The position numbers and the translations under genes are program-made. A stretch of 35,308 nucleotides of DNA from Winogradskya humida. GTDB taxonomy: Bacteria > Actinomycetota > Actinomycetes > Mycobacteriales > Micromonosporaceae. The DNA lies in assembly GCF_016862215.1 (NCBI RefSeq), contig NZ_BOMN01000141.1:1-35308 (forward strand). Direction: 5' to 3'. This document shows positions 1 to 8,796 of this stretch, piece after piece. The notes beneath the pieces are model-generated. The model saw only the letters and a list, made by a program, of their open reading frames with translations. It ran no database searches and was not told the origin of the DNA. The number at the start of each line of letters is the position of its first letter. The first letter of the stretch is position 1.

Positions 1-153
1 GTACCCGCCGGGCTGGGGTGGCACGTGGCCGGTCGGCGGGGGCGGGCCGTAGCCCGGCTGGGGTGGGGGGAGGGCGCCGGGCGGCGCCGGGGCGCTGACC
101 GGCCCGGTGCCGGGCCGGCCCGCGTCCGGGGCGTCGTCTTGTGCTGCGGTCAC
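1..153 (-). CDS. Proline-rich N-terminus of an unidentified protein (partial)
   Basis: An open frame runs on the minus strand from a GTG at 153-151 to the window edge, giving 51 residues. The first ~20 residues are polar and acidic. The rest is a Pro/Gly/Tyr-rich tract containing PQPGY- and PPPP-type units. Such N-terminal tracts are common on small actinobacterial membrane proteins (RDD, DUF4190 and similar families), where they precede transmembrane helices, but no such helix is inside the window, so the family is unassigned. The start lies 10 bp past the hppD stop, so it is probably co-transcribed with hppD. No strong Shine-Dalgarno sequence is visible, which leaves the exact start uncertain. 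Confidence 0.5.
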   Translation of the reverse strand, partial: MTAAQDDAPDAGRPGTGPVSAPAPPGALPPPQPGYGPPPPTGHVPPQPGGY

Positions 154-163
154 GCAGACAGTG

Positions 164-1318
164 TTACAGGTTTCCGCGAAGCTCTTGTTCCCGCTCGATG
201 GCCTCGAAGAGCGCCTTGAAGTTGCCCTTGCCGAAGCCGAGTGACCCATGTCGCTCGATCAGCTCGAAGAAGACCGTCGGCCGGTCCTGGACGGGCCGCG
301 TGAAGATCTGCAGCAGGTAGCCGTCCTCGTCCCGGTCGACCAGGATCGAGCGCTTCTTCAGCTCCTCGATCGGCGCCCGCACCTCGCCGATGCGCGCCCG
401 CAGTTCCGGGTCGTCGTAGTACGAGTCGGGGGTGTCCAGGAACTCACATCCGGCGGCCCGCATCGCGTCGACGCTGGCGATGATGTCGTTGGTCGCGACC
501 GCGACGTGCTGGGCGCCCGGGCCGCCGTAGAACTCGAGGTACTCGTCGATCTGCGACTTGCGCTGGGAGACGGCGGGCTCGTTGAGCGGGAACTTGACCT
601 TGCGGGTGCCGTCCGCGACGACCTTGCTCATCAGCGCCGAGTAGTCCGTGGCGATGTCGTCGCCGATGAACTCGGCCATGTTGGTGAAGCCCATCACCCG
701 GCGGTAGAACTCCACCCACTCGTCCATCTTGCCGAGTTCGACGTTGCCGACCACGTGGTCGACCGCCTGGAAGTAGCGCTTGGGCTGCAGGCCGGCGTCG
801 ATGGCGGGCTGCCGGTCGACGATCGGGCCGCGCGCCACGAAGCCGGGCAGGAACGGGCCCTCGTAGCCGGACCGGTCGATCAGGGTGTGCAGGGTGTCGC
901 CGTACGTCGAGATCGCCGCGACCCGGATCGTGCCGTGCTCGTCCTTGACGTCGTGCGGCTCGGTGACCCCGCGGGCGCCGGCCGAGACGGCGTGGGCGTA
1001 CGCCTTGTCGACGTCCGGGACGGCCAGGGCGATGTCCCGGATGCCGTCGCTGTGCTTGGCGACGTGGTCGCTGCCCGGGGCCCCGGCATGCACCGCGCCC
1101 GTGATCAGGAACCGGGCATTGCCGCTGACCAGGACGTACTCGGCGTGGTCGCGGTAGCCCTGCTCGGGCCCGCGGTACGCCACGCAGGTCATCCCGAACG
1201 CGGTCGAGTAGTAGTGGGCCGCCTGCTTCGCGTTGCCCACGAGGAACTGGAGGTGGTCGACGCCCTTGACGGGAAAGACGTCGTCGGTCGATGTGGCGTT
1301 TTCCAGCGTCTGCGTCAT
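164..1318 (-). CDS. hppD: 4-hydroxyphenylpyruvate dioxygenase
   Basis: Converts 4-hydroxyphenylpyruvate and O2 to homogentisate, the second step of tyrosine catabolism in the cytoplasm and the source of ochronotic pigment when homogentisate accumulates. The 384-aa length is normal for bacterial HPPD. Two vicinal-oxygen-chelate (glyoxalase-like) domains are visible: an N-terminal one beginning GVDHLQFLVGN and a C-terminal one beginning AVDHVVGNVE. The expected Fe(II) triad is present as His at about 187 (DHVVGN), His at about 270 (QHVAVATND) and Glu at about 349 (FFELIERHG). The C-terminal GFGKGNFKALFEAIE helix, which gates the active site in this family, is intact. It is transcribed divergently from an Lrp/AsnC gene 88 bp away, the likely regulator. 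Confidence 0.97.
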   Translation of the reverse strand: MTQTLENATSTDDVFPVKGVDHLQFLVGNAKQAAHYYSTAFGMTCVAYRGPEQGYRDHAEYVLVSGNARFLITGAVHAGAPGSDHVAKHSDGIRDIALAVPDVDKAYAHAVSAGARGVTEPHDVKDEHGTIRVAAISTYGDTLHTLIDRSGYEGPFLPGFVARGPIVDRQPAIDAGLQPKRYFQAVDHVVGNVELGKMDEWVEFYRRVMGFTNMAEFIGDDIATDYSALMSKVVADGTRKVKFPLNEPAVSQRKSQIDEYLEFYGGPGAQHVAVATNDIIASVDAMRAAGCEFLDTPDSYYDDPELRARIGEVRAPIEELKKRSILVDRDEDGYLLQIFTRPVQDRPTVFFELIERHGSLGFGKGNFKALFEAIEREQELRGNL

Positions 1319-1406
1319 GAGGTGACGTTGACGCAGGTCACAGCGCTGGGCAACAGTGGGAATTTCCGTTGGTCAGTCTGCACATTCGGTAGGGTCTGAG
1401 GTCACT
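1319..1406. promoter_or_regulatory. Divergent hppD / Lrp-type regulator intergenic region
   Basis: This 88-bp spacer must hold both promoters. Next to the hppD start is an imperfect dyad with arms GTGAC (1322-1326) and GTCAC (1337-1341), spanning 20 bp. On the plus strand, TAGGGT at 1390-1395 could be a -10 for the regulator, and GAGGT at 1398-1402 a ribosome binding site 4 nt before its ATG. Lrp/AsnC proteins commonly bind degenerate dyads in the divergent promoter they share with their target. The dyad is short, so the site is a candidate only. Confidence 0.4.
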
Positions 1407-1892
1407 ATGGCTGTACAAGATGTCCACCTCGACGCCCTCGATGGTCAACTCCTGGGCCTGCTCACCGAGGAGCCGCGCATCGGCGTGCTCGAGATGTCGC
1501 GTCGCCTCGCCGTTGCCCGCGGCACGGTGCAGGCCCGGCTGGACAAGCTGCTCGCCCGCGGGGCGATCCGCGGCTTCGGCCCGGAGGTGTCACCGGCCGC
1601 GATCGGGTTCGGGGTGATGAGCTTCGTGACCCTGGAGATCTCCCAGCGCTACGGGCACGCCGCGGTCACCGCCCACCTGGCGGAGATCCCCGAGGTGCTG
1701 GAAGCGCACACGATCACGGGCAGCGGCGACCTGATGTGCCGGATCGTGGCCCGGTCCAACGCCGACCTGCAGCGGGTGATCGATCAGATCGTCGGATACG
1801 CCGGAATCGTCCGCGCCTCCACGATCGTCGCGCTCGCCGAGCAGATTCCGTACCGCACGATGCCCCTGGTCAGAGCCGCCAGCGGGGCATAA
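1407..1892 (+). CDS. Lrp/AsnC family transcriptional regulator
   Basis: A 161-aa regulator of usual Lrp/AsnC size. The N-terminal winged helix-turn-helix occupies roughly residues 8-60 (LDALDGQLLGLL, then RLAVARGTVQARLDKLLARGAI). The C-terminal half has the RAM/AsnC effector fold, including the HTITGSGDLMCRIVARS and LQRVIDQI segments. In this family the RAM domain binds amino acids and sets the oligomeric state. Its divergent placement against hppD suggests it responds to tyrosine, phenylalanine or a degradation product and controls hppD; that is inference from context. The ATG at 1407 is preferred over an upstream in-frame start at 1356 because homology begins there and GAGGT precedes it. 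Confidence 0.93.
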   Translation: MAVQDVHLDALDGQLLGLLTEEPRIGVLEMSRRLAVARGTVQARLDKLLARGAIRGFGPEVSPAAIGFGVMSFVTLEISQRYGHAAVTAHLAEIPEVLEAHTITGSGDLMCRIVARSNADLQRVIDQIVGYAGIVRASTIVALAEQIPYRTMPLVRAASGA

Positions 1893-1955
1893 GGCTCCGA
1901 CACGGGCTTATCGGGCTGATTCCCCCGCGCAGTGGATCTCGTTACCGTGTCGGGC

Positions 1956-3269
1956 GTGGCATCTACCGGCGCGAAGGGCGCGGCTCTCATCGGCGTCGTG
2001 GCCGTCGTCGTGCTGGCCGTCACCGGGGTGTGGAACCCCTGGCCGAACGTCTGGTCCTGGGTGACCCAGAGCGACCCGATCGCCGAGGGGGTCGCGAGCT
2101 GGCAGGCCCCGATCGGCGGTTCCCCGCACAGCATCACGATCACGGGCGGCTCGGTGATCGTCGAATACCGCACGTCCGTCGAGGCGTACGGCCTGACCGC
2201 AGGCGTGAAGCTCTGGAAGTCCGACGCCGACTGGGCCGGTGTCGCCGGCGGCGGCGGTGACGCCGTGGTCGTCGTCGGCCGGCTGCTCACCAAGGGTTAC
2301 GAGGTGCTCGACCCGGCCACGGGCGCTGTCCGGCGTCGCGACACCGATGCGACGGCGGTCTGGACGTATTCGGACATGATCCTGGACATGCGCTGCCTGA
2401 AGGCCGGGGCGTGTGAGCTGAGCGCGTGGGAGCCGCACGGCAGCAAGCCGGAATGGACGGTGTCGACGCCCGGCATCGGCTTCGTGCTCAACGCGTCGAA
2501 CCCGGATCTGCCCGACACCCAGCCGATCAGCGCCGCGCAGATCGACTCGCACGCCGCCGGGCCGCAGGCGCTGCCCGACCTGATCGGGCTCCCCGGCGAC
2601 GGCAAGATCCAGGTCATCGACACCGCGCGGGGACGGGTGTCGCAGACCCGCACACCCGCCCGCGACCAGCGCGTCGCCGTTGTCGGCAGCCGGGTGCTCA
2701 CGGTCACGGGGGAGGCGCGCGACGGCACTTGCTACTACGACGTGACCGCGCACGATCCACCGAACGGGCGGACGGTGTGGCAGCGCGACGGGCTCAACCT
2801 GCGTACGGCGGACAACGGCTCGGACTGCAAGCAGGAACGGGACCCGGCGGGCGGCTCCGATGTGGTGCTCGGCGTCGACCCGTACGGGCGGCAGGAGCTG
2901 ATCGCCGCGCACGACGGGCGCAATCTGTGGCGCGGTGAGGACGGGCAGAACGTGCTCGCCGTCAACAACTCGTACGCGCTCATCCGCAGCGCCGACAAGA
3001 AGACGCTGACCGCGCGGTCGTTCGGCCGGGGTTCGGTGGCGTGGCGGCGCCCCGTCACCGCGGAATCCTCGGCGGGGATCACCACGTATGCCGCGATCAT
3101 CTCCGACCCCAAGGCCGGGCGGCTGGTGGCGGTGAGCCCGCGTAACGGGGAAGTGCTGATCGAAGCGCGTACCGATGCCAAGGTCTTCGCGGCCGGTCCG
3201 GCGGGCCTGATCCTGGTGTCCGGCCGGGACATGGCATACCTCCCATACCGGGCAACTCCCGCGAAGTGA
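1956..3269 (+). CDS. Membrane-anchored PQQ-like beta-propeller protein
   Basis: A 437-aa protein from the start chosen here. A short N-terminus is followed by one hydrophobic helix (ALIGVVAVVVLAVTGVW), then an extracytoplasmic domain built of repeated beta blades. Blade-like motifs such as GGSVIVEYRTSVEAYGLTAG, ELIAAHDGRNLWRG and LVAVSPRNGEVL are typical of PQQ-like/BamB-like quinoprotein folds, with no sign of a bound cofactor or catalytic site. The function is unknown; members often act as outer-surface scaffolds or sensors. In-frame GTG codons at 1932, 1947 and 1956 all lack Shine-Dalgarno sequences. I chose 1956 because TACCGT at 1943-1948 would place a transcript start at about that codon. 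The C-terminus of the Hsp70 fusion at 17701-20961 has a similar helix-plus-propeller layout. Confidence 0.7.
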   Translation: MASTGAKGAALIGVVAVVVLAVTGVWNPWPNVWSWVTQSDPIAEGVASWQAPIGGSPHSITITGGSVIVEYRTSVEAYGLTAGVKLWKSDADWAGVAGGGGDAVVVVGRLLTKGYEVLDPATGAVRRRDTDATAVWTYSDMILDMRCLKAGACELSAWEPHGSKPEWTVSTPGIGFVLNASNPDLPDTQPISAAQIDSHAAGPQALPDLIGLPGDGKIQVIDTARGRVSQTRTPARDQRVAVVGSRVLTVTGEARDGTCYYDVTAHDPPNGRTVWQRDGLNLRTADNGSDCKQERDPAGGSDVVLGVDPYGRQELIAAHDGRNLWRGEDGQNVLAVNNSYALIRSADKKTLTARSFGRGSVAWRRPVTAESSAGITTYAAIISDPKAGRLVAVSPRNGEVLIEARTDAKVFAAGPAGLILVSGRDMAYLPYRATPAK

Positions 3270-3278
3270 CCCAGCTGG

Positions 3279-3309
3279 TTGGCACCCGTGGCGGGCGCTG
3301 GCCTAGGCT
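3279..3309 (+). promoter_or_regulatory. Candidate leaderless promoter of the class I fumarase
   Basis: TTGGCA (3279-3284) and TAGGCT (3304-3309) are separated by 19 bp. The -10 ends 8 nt before the ATG at 3318, so the message would have almost no leader. The spacer is slightly long. Confidence 0.45.
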
Positions 3310-3317
3310 TTCCGGTC

Positions 3318-4985
<1,668 letters not shown>

Positions 4986-5054
4986 AGCCGAGGCCGCTGA
5001 GCCACCGCTGAGCCGCCCTAGCCGGGCCGCCGCCGGGGCCGGTGCTGAGGCCGA

Positions 5055-5576
5055 TCAGGTCGCGCAGAAGCCGGTCACCGGGGTCATCCACTCCGTGATC
5101 TGAGCCTCGATGGTCTTCTCGAAGTCCTTCTCGGTTTTGATCTTGTCGAAGAACTTGGTGTCCGAGGCGCTGGCGGTGAGCTTGGTCGCCGAGGCGGCGC
5201 CGGCGTCCTGGATCTTCGGATCCTGGGCCGCGGCGGTCTCCTTCTTCAGCTGGGCACCGGCATCCTTGAGCTGCTTGCCCGCTGCCTTCTCGGCGGCGTC
5301 GGCTTCCTCGGTCTGCTTCTTCTCCTTGTACGCGATCATCTTGCCGATCTCCGTACCGAAGTCCTCGAGCTCGGTGTTGTAGATCTTCGTGACCTTGGCG
5401 CAGACCGCCCTGGTGTTCGCCGTGTAGTCCGGCGGCGGGGTCGTCGACGCCGGCGCCGACGAGGGGGTGACGATGGTCGGGGCCTCGGTCGCGGAGTCCG
5501 TGTCGCCGTCGCTGCTGCAGGCCGCTCCGCTGAGAAGCAGTCCACCGAACGTCACGGCGATGAGGGCGCGTCGCAT
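5055..5576 (-). CDS. Small putative lipoprotein, coiled-coil rich
   Basis: A 173-aa exported protein. Residues 1-20 form a signal peptide with a lipobox-like LSGAAC ending in Cys20; the -3 position is Gly, slightly off the usual consensus. A Ser/Thr/Pro linker (residues ~21-50) precedes a charged, Ala/Lys/Glu-rich helical domain of about 120 residues. The mature part has two cysteines, one near the start of the domain (RAVCAKV) and one at the extreme C-terminus (TGFCAT), which may pair. No enzyme motif is recognised. The gene is convergent with the class I fumarase, 69 bp away. AGGA lies just upstream of the ATG. Confidence 0.75.
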   Translation of the reverse strand: MRRALIAVTFGGLLLSGAACSSDGDTDSATEAPTIVTPSSAPASTTPPPDYTANTRAVCAKVTKIYNTELEDFGTEIGKMIAYKEKKQTEEADAAEKAAGKQLKDAGAQLKKETAAAQDPKIQDAGAASATKLTASASDTKFFDKIKTEKDFEKTIEAQITEWMTPVTGFCAT

Positions 5577-5874
5577 AAAGATCCTGTTCGTCGGGGAAGT
5601 CCAAAAACCCCGCCGACGATACTTCCGCAGCTAGTCGCCGTCCAACTCCGCACAGCGATGAACAGCGACGCCCCCACGATGAACAGCTCGCCCACCATCG
5701 CAGTGGACGAGCTGAACACCCCCGTTACGACCGCCCCGCCCCGTAGGGGGTGTTGGGGTTTGCAGGAGCGGAGCGGCCGTTGCTCCATCAGCGTGCCTCC
5801 CCGCTCTCTCGTTCCACTGTCGTTGCGCTCTCACCGGCTAAGGTCAGGAATTGATGAGTCTCGGAGGTGGCGCG
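5577..5874. promoter_or_regulatory. Intergenic region with divergent promoters and 11-bp-spaced TC heptamers
   Basis: No credible gene is seen here. On the minus strand, TTGGAC (5640-5645) and AAGTAT (5619-5624) with a 15-bp spacer could drive the lipoprotein; the spacing is short. On the plus strand, TAAGGT (5839-5844) is a plausible -10 for the AfsR-like pair, with a transcript start near 5851. Upstream of it, TCGTTCC (5809-5815), TCGTTGC (5820-5826) and the weaker TCACCGG (5831-5837) recur every 11 bp, the spacing known for SARP-family heptamer operators. GGAGGT at 5863-5868 is the ribosome binding site for the GTG at 5875. Confidence 0.4.
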
Positions 5875-8796
5875 GTGCGGTTCGGCATTCTGGGGCCGCT
5901 CGTGGTGACCGACGACGGGCGCGAGATCGCGATCACCGCGGGGCGGGACCGGACGGTTCTGGCGTTGCTGTTGCTGCAGCCCGGCCGGATCGTCGGTGTC
6001 GAGGAGCTGATCGACGCGGTGTGGGGCGACGACTCACCCGTCACCGCCCGCGGCCAGTTGCAGACCTGTGTGTCCCGCCTGCGAAAGGCGCTGCCGTGGG
6101 ACGTGATCCGCACCGACCCTGCGGGGTATGGCATCGCGGTGTCGCCGGACGACCTGGACGCCGGCCTGTTCACCCGGCTCACCACGAGGGCCGGCACCGA
6201 CCCGGAGCGATATCGGCAGGCCCTGGCTCTGTGGCGAGGCCCTGCGCTCGCCGGGATCGAGGCCCGTGCCGTGCGCCGGCTCGCCGCCGTCCTCGACGAG
6301 CAGCGCGGTAACGCGGTCGAGGAGTGGATCGATCTCGAGCTGACAGCGGGGCGGGAGCGGGAGCTCGTCGCCGAGCTGACCGGCCTGGTCGAGGCATATC
6401 CGCTGAGGGAGCGGCTGCGCGCGCAGTTGATGGCTGCCCTGCACCGACTGGGCCGGCGCGCGGAGGCCCTTGCCGAATACCGCCGGGCACGGAAGATCCT
6501 CCAGGAGCGGCTGGGCATCCAACCGGGCCCGGAGCTGCAGGATCTGCACCGCCGCGTGCTGACCGGGGCCGACGAACCGGCCCCGGGCCAGGCCGGCGGC
6601 AAGACGGTCCGCAGCCTGCCCCGGACCGTCGGCGACTTCACCGGCCGGGACGAGACAGTGGACCGGCTGGTGCGCGCCGCGGCGCAGACGACGCTGCTGA
6701 CCGTCGACGGGATGGCCGGGAGCGGCAAGACGACGCTGGCGTTGCGGGTCGCGGAGCTGCTCGCGGACGCGTACCCGGATGCTCAGCTCTTTCTTGATCT
6801 GCAGGGGCACAGCGAGGGCCGGCCGCTCGACCCGGCCGCGGCGGTGCTCGCCCTGCTGCGCCAGCTCGGCGTCGAGATGGACAGGGTGCCGCCCGGACTG
6901 GACGCCCAGGCGGGTCTGTGGCGCTCCGAGCTGGCCCGCCGCCGGGCGCTGGTGATCCTCGACAACGCCGCGTCCAGCGCCCAGGTGCTCCCGCTGCTGC
7001 CGGCCTCGCCGTCGAACCTCGTCGTGGTGACCAGCCGGCGCCGACTGCTCGGCCTCGACGGTGGCCACCCCGAGTCACTGCCGGTGCTCGAAGAGGCGGA
7101 AGCCGTCGCGCTGCTCGGCCGGATCGTCGGTGAGCGGGTCGCCGCCGAACCGGAGGCCGCCCTGGACCTCGTCCGGCGCTGCGGTTGCCTGCCGCTCGCG
7201 ATCCGGCTCGCCGGGTCCCGGCTCGCCCACCGGCCACGGTGGGCGGTGCACGATCTCGTCGGGCGGCTGGGGGAGTCGGCGCTTCCTGAGCTGGCGGCCG
7301 AGGACCGCAGCGTCGTGAACGCGTTCGCCCTGTCGTACGGTCAGCTGCCGGAGCCCGATCAGCAGTTGTTCCGGTTGCTCGGCCTGCATCCCGCCGACCG
7401 GTTCGGCGCCGTGTCGGTGGCCGCGCTCGCCGGCCTGTCCCTGACCCGGGCGCAGGAGGTCCTGGACGACCTGGTCGACGTGAACCTGATCGAGGAGCCG
7501 GCCCCGAACGTCTACCGGCTGCACGACCTGGTCCGCCAGTACGCCGTCCAGCTCGCCGAGACGATCCCCTTGGAGCGGCGTAGGGTCGCGCTGGCCCAGC
7601 TGATCGGCCTGCATCTGGAGGCCAGCACCGAGCTCAACCGGCGCATCGAGCTGGGCGTCGGCTTCACCGGTGGCCCGCAGCCGAGGGACCGCCCCGAGCT
7701 GGTGGCGCGAGCCGTCGACGATCCCGGCTGGATGGAGGATCAGCGCCCCGCCCTGCTGCCGTTGATCCGGGCGGCGGCGGAGATCGGGGCGATCACCGAC
7801 GGGTGGATGCTGGCCCGGGTCACGTGGCGCTTCCTGTACGAGCGCAACTACCACGACGACATGATCGCGGTGCAGGAGCTGGGCCTGTCGCTGGCTCGCG
7901 AGGACGGGGACGAGCGCGGGATCGCGACCCTGAACAACTCCCTGGCGTCGGGCTACTACCGCGCCGGTCAGTACGCCCAGGCCGTGGAGCGGTTGACGGA
8001 GACGCTCACCCACGAGGTCCGGCTGGGGAACGCGACCGGGGAAGCGCGGGCGCGCTACAACCTTGGCGGGGTGCTGCAGCGGATGGGCCGGCCGCACGAG
8101 GCACTGGCGGAGATCCAGCGCGCGTACGACCTGATGCGCGCCCGCCAGGACCTGTTCGGCCTTGCCCGGTGCAACTCCGGGCTGGCCGCGACCCGGCTCC
8201 TGCTCGGCCGGTGGCCGGAAGCCCTGCGCTCCGCCCGCCACACGCTGCAGGCCGCTGTCGAGACGGGGGACCGGGCGCTGGCCGCGTCCTCGCTGGTCGC
8301 GATCTCCGAGGCCCGGTTGGGGCTCGGCCAGACGGCGCAGGTCGAACGCGTGCTGATGTCCGTGCTGTGGTTCTCCCGGGCGATCGGGTTCGCCTCCGCC
8401 CGGCCCGAGGCGCTGCATCTGCTCGGCCTTGTCGAGCTGCAGCGGGACCATCCGCAGGCAGCCACCGAATGGTTCCTCGCCGCGCTGGACGACGCGCGGG
8501 GATCCGGCGACTGGCTGACCGTGGCCCACGCGGAGACCGGGCTCGGCCGGGCGGCATGGGCGCGGGGCGACAACGAGGACGCGGTGCAGCGGCTGGGGCA
8601 GGCGCTGACGACGAGCCGCCGGATCCGCGCCGAGCTCGAGGAGGGCCGGGCCCTGCAGTGGCTGGGCGCCTGCACGGCGGCGAGCGACCCGGAGGCCGCG
8701 CGCCGTTACCTGTGGCGCGCGCTCGCGATCTTCGATCGGATGGGCGTGCCGGGAAGGGGCGAGGTCGAACGCGTGCTGGCCGGGCTCGACCGGTGA
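5875..8796 (+). CDS. AfsR/SARP-family regulator, first of a tandem pair
   Basis: A 973-aa multidomain transcriptional activator of the AfsR type. In order: an OmpR-like winged helix (about 1-90, including TCVSRLRKAL), a bacterial transcriptional activation domain (about 95-245), an NB-ARC/STAND NTPase with Walker A GMAGSGKTT at about 279 and Walker-B-like RRALVILDN, a winged-helix-like segment (FALSYGQLPEPDQQLF), and a C-terminal TPR region (about 640-970). Nucleotide binding and TPR ligands are thought to control activation in such proteins, which often govern antibiotic production. The GTG at 5875 has GGAGGT 6 nt upstream; an alternative ATG at 5854 would add 7 residues. Its stop overlaps the start of the paralogue (GTGA), implying translational coupling. 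No biosynthetic core gene is adjacent, so targets are unknown. Confidence 0.9.
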   Translation: MRFGILGPLVVTDDGREIAITAGRDRTVLALLLLQPGRIVGVEELIDAVWGDDSPVTARGQLQTCVSRLRKALPWDVIRTDPAGYGIAVSPDDLDAGLFTRLTTRAGTDPERYRQALALWRGPALAGIEARAVRRLAAVLDEQRGNAVEEWIDLELTAGRERELVAELTGLVEAYPLRERLRAQLMAALHRLGRRAEALAEYRRARKILQERLGIQPGPELQDLHRRVLTGADEPAPGQAGGKTVRSLPRTVGDFTGRDETVDRLVRAAAQTTLLTVDGMAGSGKTTLALRVAELLADAYPDAQLFLDLQGHSEGRPLDPAAAVLALLRQLGVEMDRVPPGLDAQAGLWRSELARRRALVILDNAASSAQVLPLLPASPSNLVVVTSRRRLLGLDGGHPESLPVLEEAEAVALLGRIVGERVAAEPEAALDLVRRCGCLPLAIRLAGSRLAHRPRWAVHDLVGRLGESALPELAAEDRSVVNAFALSYGQLPEPDQQLFRLLGLHPADRFGAVSVAALAGLSLTRAQEVLDDLVDVNLIEEPAPNVYRLHDLVRQYAVQLAETIPLERRRVALAQLIGLHLEASTELNRRIELGVGFTGGPQPRDRPELVARAVDDPGWMEDQRPALLPLIRAAAEIGAITDGWMLARVTWRFLYERNYHDDMIAVQELGLSLAREDGDERGIATLNNSLASGYYRAGQYAQAVERLTETLTHEVRLGNATGEARARYNLGGVLQRMGRPHEALAEIQRAYDLMRARQDLFGLARCNSGLAATRLLLGRWPEALRSARHTLQAAVETGDRALAASSLVAISEARLGLGQTAQVERVLMSVLWFSRAIGFASARPEALHLLGLVELQRDHPQAATEWFLAALDDARGSGDWLTVAHAETGLGRAAWARGDNEDAVQRLGQALTTSRRIRAELEEGRALQWLGACTAASDPEAARRYLWRALAIFDRMGVPGRGEVERVLAGLDR

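Noticed and set aside
248..1399. 383-codon plus-strand frame opposite hppD
   Set aside because: hppD is unambiguous on the minus strand; this frame is its codon-position shadow.
4986..5054. Terminator hairpin between the class I fumarase and lipoprotein genes
   Set aside because: The region is GC-rich, but I could not find a stem longer than a few base pairs without mismatches.
5552..5788. Possible 78-aa membrane peptide upstream of the lipoprotein
   Set aside because: It contains a hydrophobic stretch, but overlaps the lipoprotein start and its promoter region and has no ribosome binding site.
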